Below are positions 61,420-64,000 of a DNA stretch of 64,000 nt, in pieces. Positions within the stretch are counted from its first letter, which is position 1. The number at the start of each line of letters is the position of its first letter. The stretch is from assembly GCA_036677805.1 (NCBI GenBank), contig JAVBVS010000018.1, forward strand, positions 1-64,000. Reading direction: 5' to 3'. The notes beneath the pieces were generated by a model. It searched no databases. It had not been told where the DNA came from and saw only the letters and a program-made list of their open reading frames with translations. The translations under genes were made by a program, and so were the position numbers. Source of the stretch: SIG78 sp036677805. Lineage in GTDB: Bacteria > Verrucomicrobiota > Lentisphaeria > Victivallales > Victivallaceae.

Positions 61420-62439
61420 TTACATCAGAAGGTCCATCTCCTGAAGCATCACGCCCGTCCCGTTGGCCACCGCCAGCAGCGGGTCTTCGGCAATCGACAC
61501 CGGCAGCCCGGTTTCCTGCATCAGCAGCCGGTCGAGCCCGGCCAACAGCGCCCCGCCGCCGGCAAGCATGATGCCGCGGTCGATCAAATCGGCCGCCAGT
61601 TCCGGGGGACAGCGCTCCAGCGTCGCCAGCACCGTTTCGATGATCGAAGTGATCGGCTCCTGCAACGCATTGCGAATTTCCAGCGCGGTGATCCGCACCG
61701 TTTTGGGCAATCCCGAAAAGAGATCGCGGCCCTTGACATCCATTTCCAGCTCGTCGCGCACCTGGAAGGCGCTGCCGATTTCGATTTTGATGCGTTCGGC
61801 GGTGCGTTCCCCGATGGTCAGGTTGTACACCTTCTTCATATGGTTGATGATCGCATTGTCGAGTTCGTCGCCGCCGACGCGCACGCTCTTGGCGCCGACG
61901 ATGCCGTCCAGCGAAATGATCGCCACTTCGGTGGTCCCGCCGCCGATATCGACGATCATGTTGCCGAACGGCTCATCCACCGGCAAGCCGACGCCGACCG
62001 CCGCCGCCATCGGCTCCTCCACGATCGACACTTCGCAGGCCCCGGCGCGCTTGGCGCTGTCCTTGACCGCGCGGTTCTCGACCTCGGTGATGCCGGAGGG
62101 TACCGCGATCATCACCCGCGGACTCAGCAACCGCTGCCGCCACGAAACCACGTGCCGCGCCTTCCGGATGAAATAGCGCAGCATCTCTTCGGTCACTTCG
62201 AAATTGGCGATTACACCGTCCTTCATCGGACGCACCGCCCGGATATTGCCCGGGGTCCGGCCGATCATCCGTTTGGCGTCGGTTCCGACCGCGAGCACCG
62301 TCTTGGTATCTTCGGCAATCGCCACTACCGACGGCTCATTCAGTACGATGCCGTGATCTCGAACAAAGACCAGACAATTCGCCGTCCCCAGGTCGATCCC
62401 GATGTCGGTCGAAAAAAACTTGGCTAAGCGCGATGCCAT
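61420..62439 (-). CDS. mreB: Rod-shape protein MreB
   Basis: A 339-residue bacterial actin. IDLGTANCLVFVRDHGIVLNEPSVVAI (phosphate 1), VMIAVPSGITEVENRAV, EEPMAAAVGVGLPVDEPFGNMIVDIGGGTTEVAII (phosphate 2) and MLAGGGALLAGLDRLL (adenosine site) are present. It directs cell-wall synthesis along the cylinder. The usual mreC/mreD do not follow; a terminator does. Confidence 0.96.
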   Translation of the reverse strand: MASRLAKFFSTDIGIDLGTANCLVFVRDHGIVLNEPSVVAIAEDTKTVLAVGTDAKRMIGRTPGNIRAVRPMKDGVIANFEVTEEMLRYFIRKARHVVSWRQRLLSPRVMIAVPSGITEVENRAVKDSAKRAGACEVSIVEEPMAAAVGVGLPVDEPFGNMIVDIGGGTTEVAIISLDGIVGAKSVRVGGDELDNAIINHMKKVYNLTIGERTAERIKIEIGSAFQVRDELEMDVKGRDLFSGLPKTVRITALEIRNALQEPITSIIETVLATLERCPPELAADLIDRGIMLAGGGALLAGLDRLLMQETGLPVSIAEDPLLAVANGTGVMLQEMDLLM

Positions 62440-62602
62440 ATTCCCGAAAACTCCATCTGATTAGTCGAAAAAGCTCAGTATTTTAAACCCGTTCGTAATA
62501 ATGTATATCATTCCGGAACAAAAACAATCTCTAAAATGCATTTTCAAGATAAAATTGCACTTTTTTCGCCGAAAAAACGGCTTTTCCCGACACCGCCGCA
62601 CC

Positions 62603-63670
62603 CTATCTGCGCGGAATCGCCCATTCCGGCATCAAACCGTAATTGGTCGTCCTGCCGCCGGTCGAGCCGGAAGTCCGCGGCAGCGGGGTCGAACGCTCCG
62701 GTTTCACCATCGACGGAGAATCCGGCCGGTCGGGTTCACGCGGCGTCGGACGCGGACGCGGCGGCGGGTCCGGATGCGGATGCGGCCATGGACGGCCGTT
62801 CCAGTATCCGATATATCCGTTTCCCCACCACCAGTCCGGCTGATTGTCGGAATTAGTATAATAAACGTTGGTCACATTGCTCGTACTGCTGCCGGCAGCG
62901 GCGGCAGACTGGGTATCCGATGCGGCGGCGGGAGCCGCCGCCGGAGTGAAAAGCATCGGATCGCCGACAAACCCGCCCAGCCAGTCAACCGCCACCTCAA
63001 TCGCATCATCCACGGTCACGGCGTAAACCGGAACCACGCCATAAGTCGAATAGGCAATGGAACGTCCGCCGGGATAGAGTGTGCTGTGAAACGCACGATA
63101 AGCCGGGCGCTCCGCCCCGTAAACATAAAGAAACGAATTGCTTTTGAGCTGCGAACCCGACGGCGTCCCGACCACCTTGATCAATACCCCCGAACCGTCC
63201 ATCGTCACGAACATGAAATCCGCCTCCTGAGCATATTGCGGCAGCATCCGGGTCAGCATGGCCCGGACCTGAGCCGCCAGCGCGGCGCGGCCGGATTTGT
63301 CGTTCGGCGCCAGCTTGGCCAATTCGGCGGCAAGATTGGTGCCGAGGGTATGAAGATCGCTTTCCAAACCGGCTTTGCTTTGCAATCCGGGCCTGCCCGC
63401 CTGTCCGGCCGGGACGGTCTGAGCATCTGGCGCAGACTGCGGCGCGGAAGGATAATATTTGCGGATGCTGTCGGGCAGTTCGGCGAAAGGAATATCGGCG
63501 ATATCCGGTTCGCCTTTGTCGTTCAGATAGGCGATGGTCAATGCGGAAGCACCGATCTTCTTGATCTGGTAATTGCGATAGGTCGCCCCGCCCGCGGTCA
63601 CCAGATCATCCCCCAACGCGACGCCCCCCAGCAACAGCATCATTCCGATCAGCAGACAGTTTTTTTTCAT
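62603..63670 (-). CDS. Secreted protein with SHD1-like N-terminus and Pro-rich tail
   Basis: A 355-residue exported protein. A signal peptide (about 1-21, ending VALG) is followed by TAGGATYRNYQIKKIGASAL and IADIPFAELPDSIRKYY, the SLA1-homology-like motif common in Verrucomicrobia and Lentisphaerae surface proteins. A central domain (about 100-250) ends in a low-complexity Ala/Ser linker, and the last 80 residues are Trp then Pro/Arg rich (PHPHPDPPPRPRPTPREPDRP). Function unknown. ATG 63670 begins the signal peptide; GTG 63679 is less likely. Confidence 0.65.
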   Translation of the reverse strand: MKKNCLLIGMMLLLGGVALGDDLVTAGGATYRNYQIKKIGASALTIAYLNDKGEPDIADIPFAELPDSIRKYYPSAPQSAPDAQTVPAGQAGRPGLQSKAGLESDLHTLGTNLAAELAKLAPNDKSGRAALAAQVRAMLTRMLPQYAQEADFMFVTMDGSGVLIKVVGTPSGSQLKSNSFLYVYGAERPAYRAFHSTLYPGGRSIAYSTYGVVPVYAVTVDDAIEVAVDWLGGFVGDPMLFTPAAAPAAASDTQSAAAAGSSTSNVTNVYYTNSDNQPDWWWGNGYIGYWNGRPWPHPHPDPPPRPRPTPREPDRPDSPSMVKPERSTPLPRTSGSTGGRTTNYGLMPEWAIPRR

Positions 63671-63840
63671 TTCGCGCACCCCGAGTTTTGGTCAAGCAAC
63701 GACCGTCATTGGAATATAGCACCTTAACTTCGGAAATTCCAAAAAGTTAAAAATAAAAATCCGTAAAAAAACACTTTTTTTTGTAAACCCCGCTTTAAAA
63801 AAGCTCAAACCTTGCTATATTAATGAAACGGCAATCAGTC

Positions 63841-63917
<77 letters not shown>

Positions 63918-63926
63918 TTTGATCGC

Positions 63927-63966
63927 AAAAAAGCCGGAGTGGTTCTTTCGCTCCGGCTTTTTCTTT
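63927..63966 (+). terminator. Terminator after tRNA-Arg
   Basis: AAGCCGGAG (63931-63939) pairs perfectly with CTCCGGCTT (63951-63959), followed by a T-rich run. Confidence 0.85.
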
Positions 63967-64000
63967 GCCTGTTTGCCGATTTTCCGGCGGGGGTCTGCCG

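Overview
The window looks like a chromosomal segment of a Victivallis-like Lentisphaerota (PVC group) bacterium. The best clue is the secreted pseudopilin at 9112-9819, whose N-terminus (an [20 protein letters not shown]-type prepilin stretch) is typical of the large pseudopilin families of Lentisphaerae and Planctomycetes. DUF4838 glycan proteins, DUF6259-like proteins, CBM9 and LamG proteins and the high-GC core genes agree with this. The assignment rests on protein style only; no rRNA is present.

Region 1 (1-18292) is accessory carbohydrate metabolism: a GH78-like rhamnosidase, an amidohydrolase, a decapitated DUF4838 gene, an AraC regulator divergent from a DUF6259-like glycosidase with a clear tandem operator between them, a pseudopilin, a large CBM9/TIM-barrel/discoidin-like protein, a LamG protein, and a run of five same-strand genes (beta-propeller glycosidase-like, quinone oxidoreductase-like, SDR, type I dehydroquinase-like, truncated epimerase). 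At 3229-5130 an AT-rich foreign block carries a solitary HATPase (histidine-kinase-like) gene and a decayed primase-like remnant. It has replaced the 3' end of one AraC gene and the 5' end of the DUF4838 gene.

Region 2 (18293-22376) is mobile DNA: an IS5-type transposase tail fused in frame to the broken epimerase, a 906-bp IS427-like element with recognisable inverted repeats and a decayed transposase, an inovirus Gp2/YfjJ-like fragment, a hairpin-rich non-coding stretch, and a tyrosine integrase lying directly beside the 3' end of the tmRNA gene (ssrA), a classic integration site.

Region 3 (22483-26667) is a small catabolic unit: a GntR-type regulator with two palindromic operators, divergent from an unrecognised TIM-barrel-like protein, a PIG-L deacetylase and an M24-fold protein that has lost two metal-binding aspartates.

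Region 4 (26681-64000) is dense core genome: purines (purC, purD, purU), translation (rplU, lepA, typA, queA, trmH-type, tRNA-Arg), envelope (murG, murC, polyprenyl synthase, mreB, lepB, acyltransferase/acyl-ACP ligase fusion), cofactors (nadK, coaB, pdxJ, folE), amino acids (ilvD, aroE, metY), and the pilus/secretion partners pilT and prepilin peptidase, which would process pseudopilins such as the one in region 1. Most of these genes sit in tight same-strand runs with short gaps or ATGA overlaps, which suggests operons.
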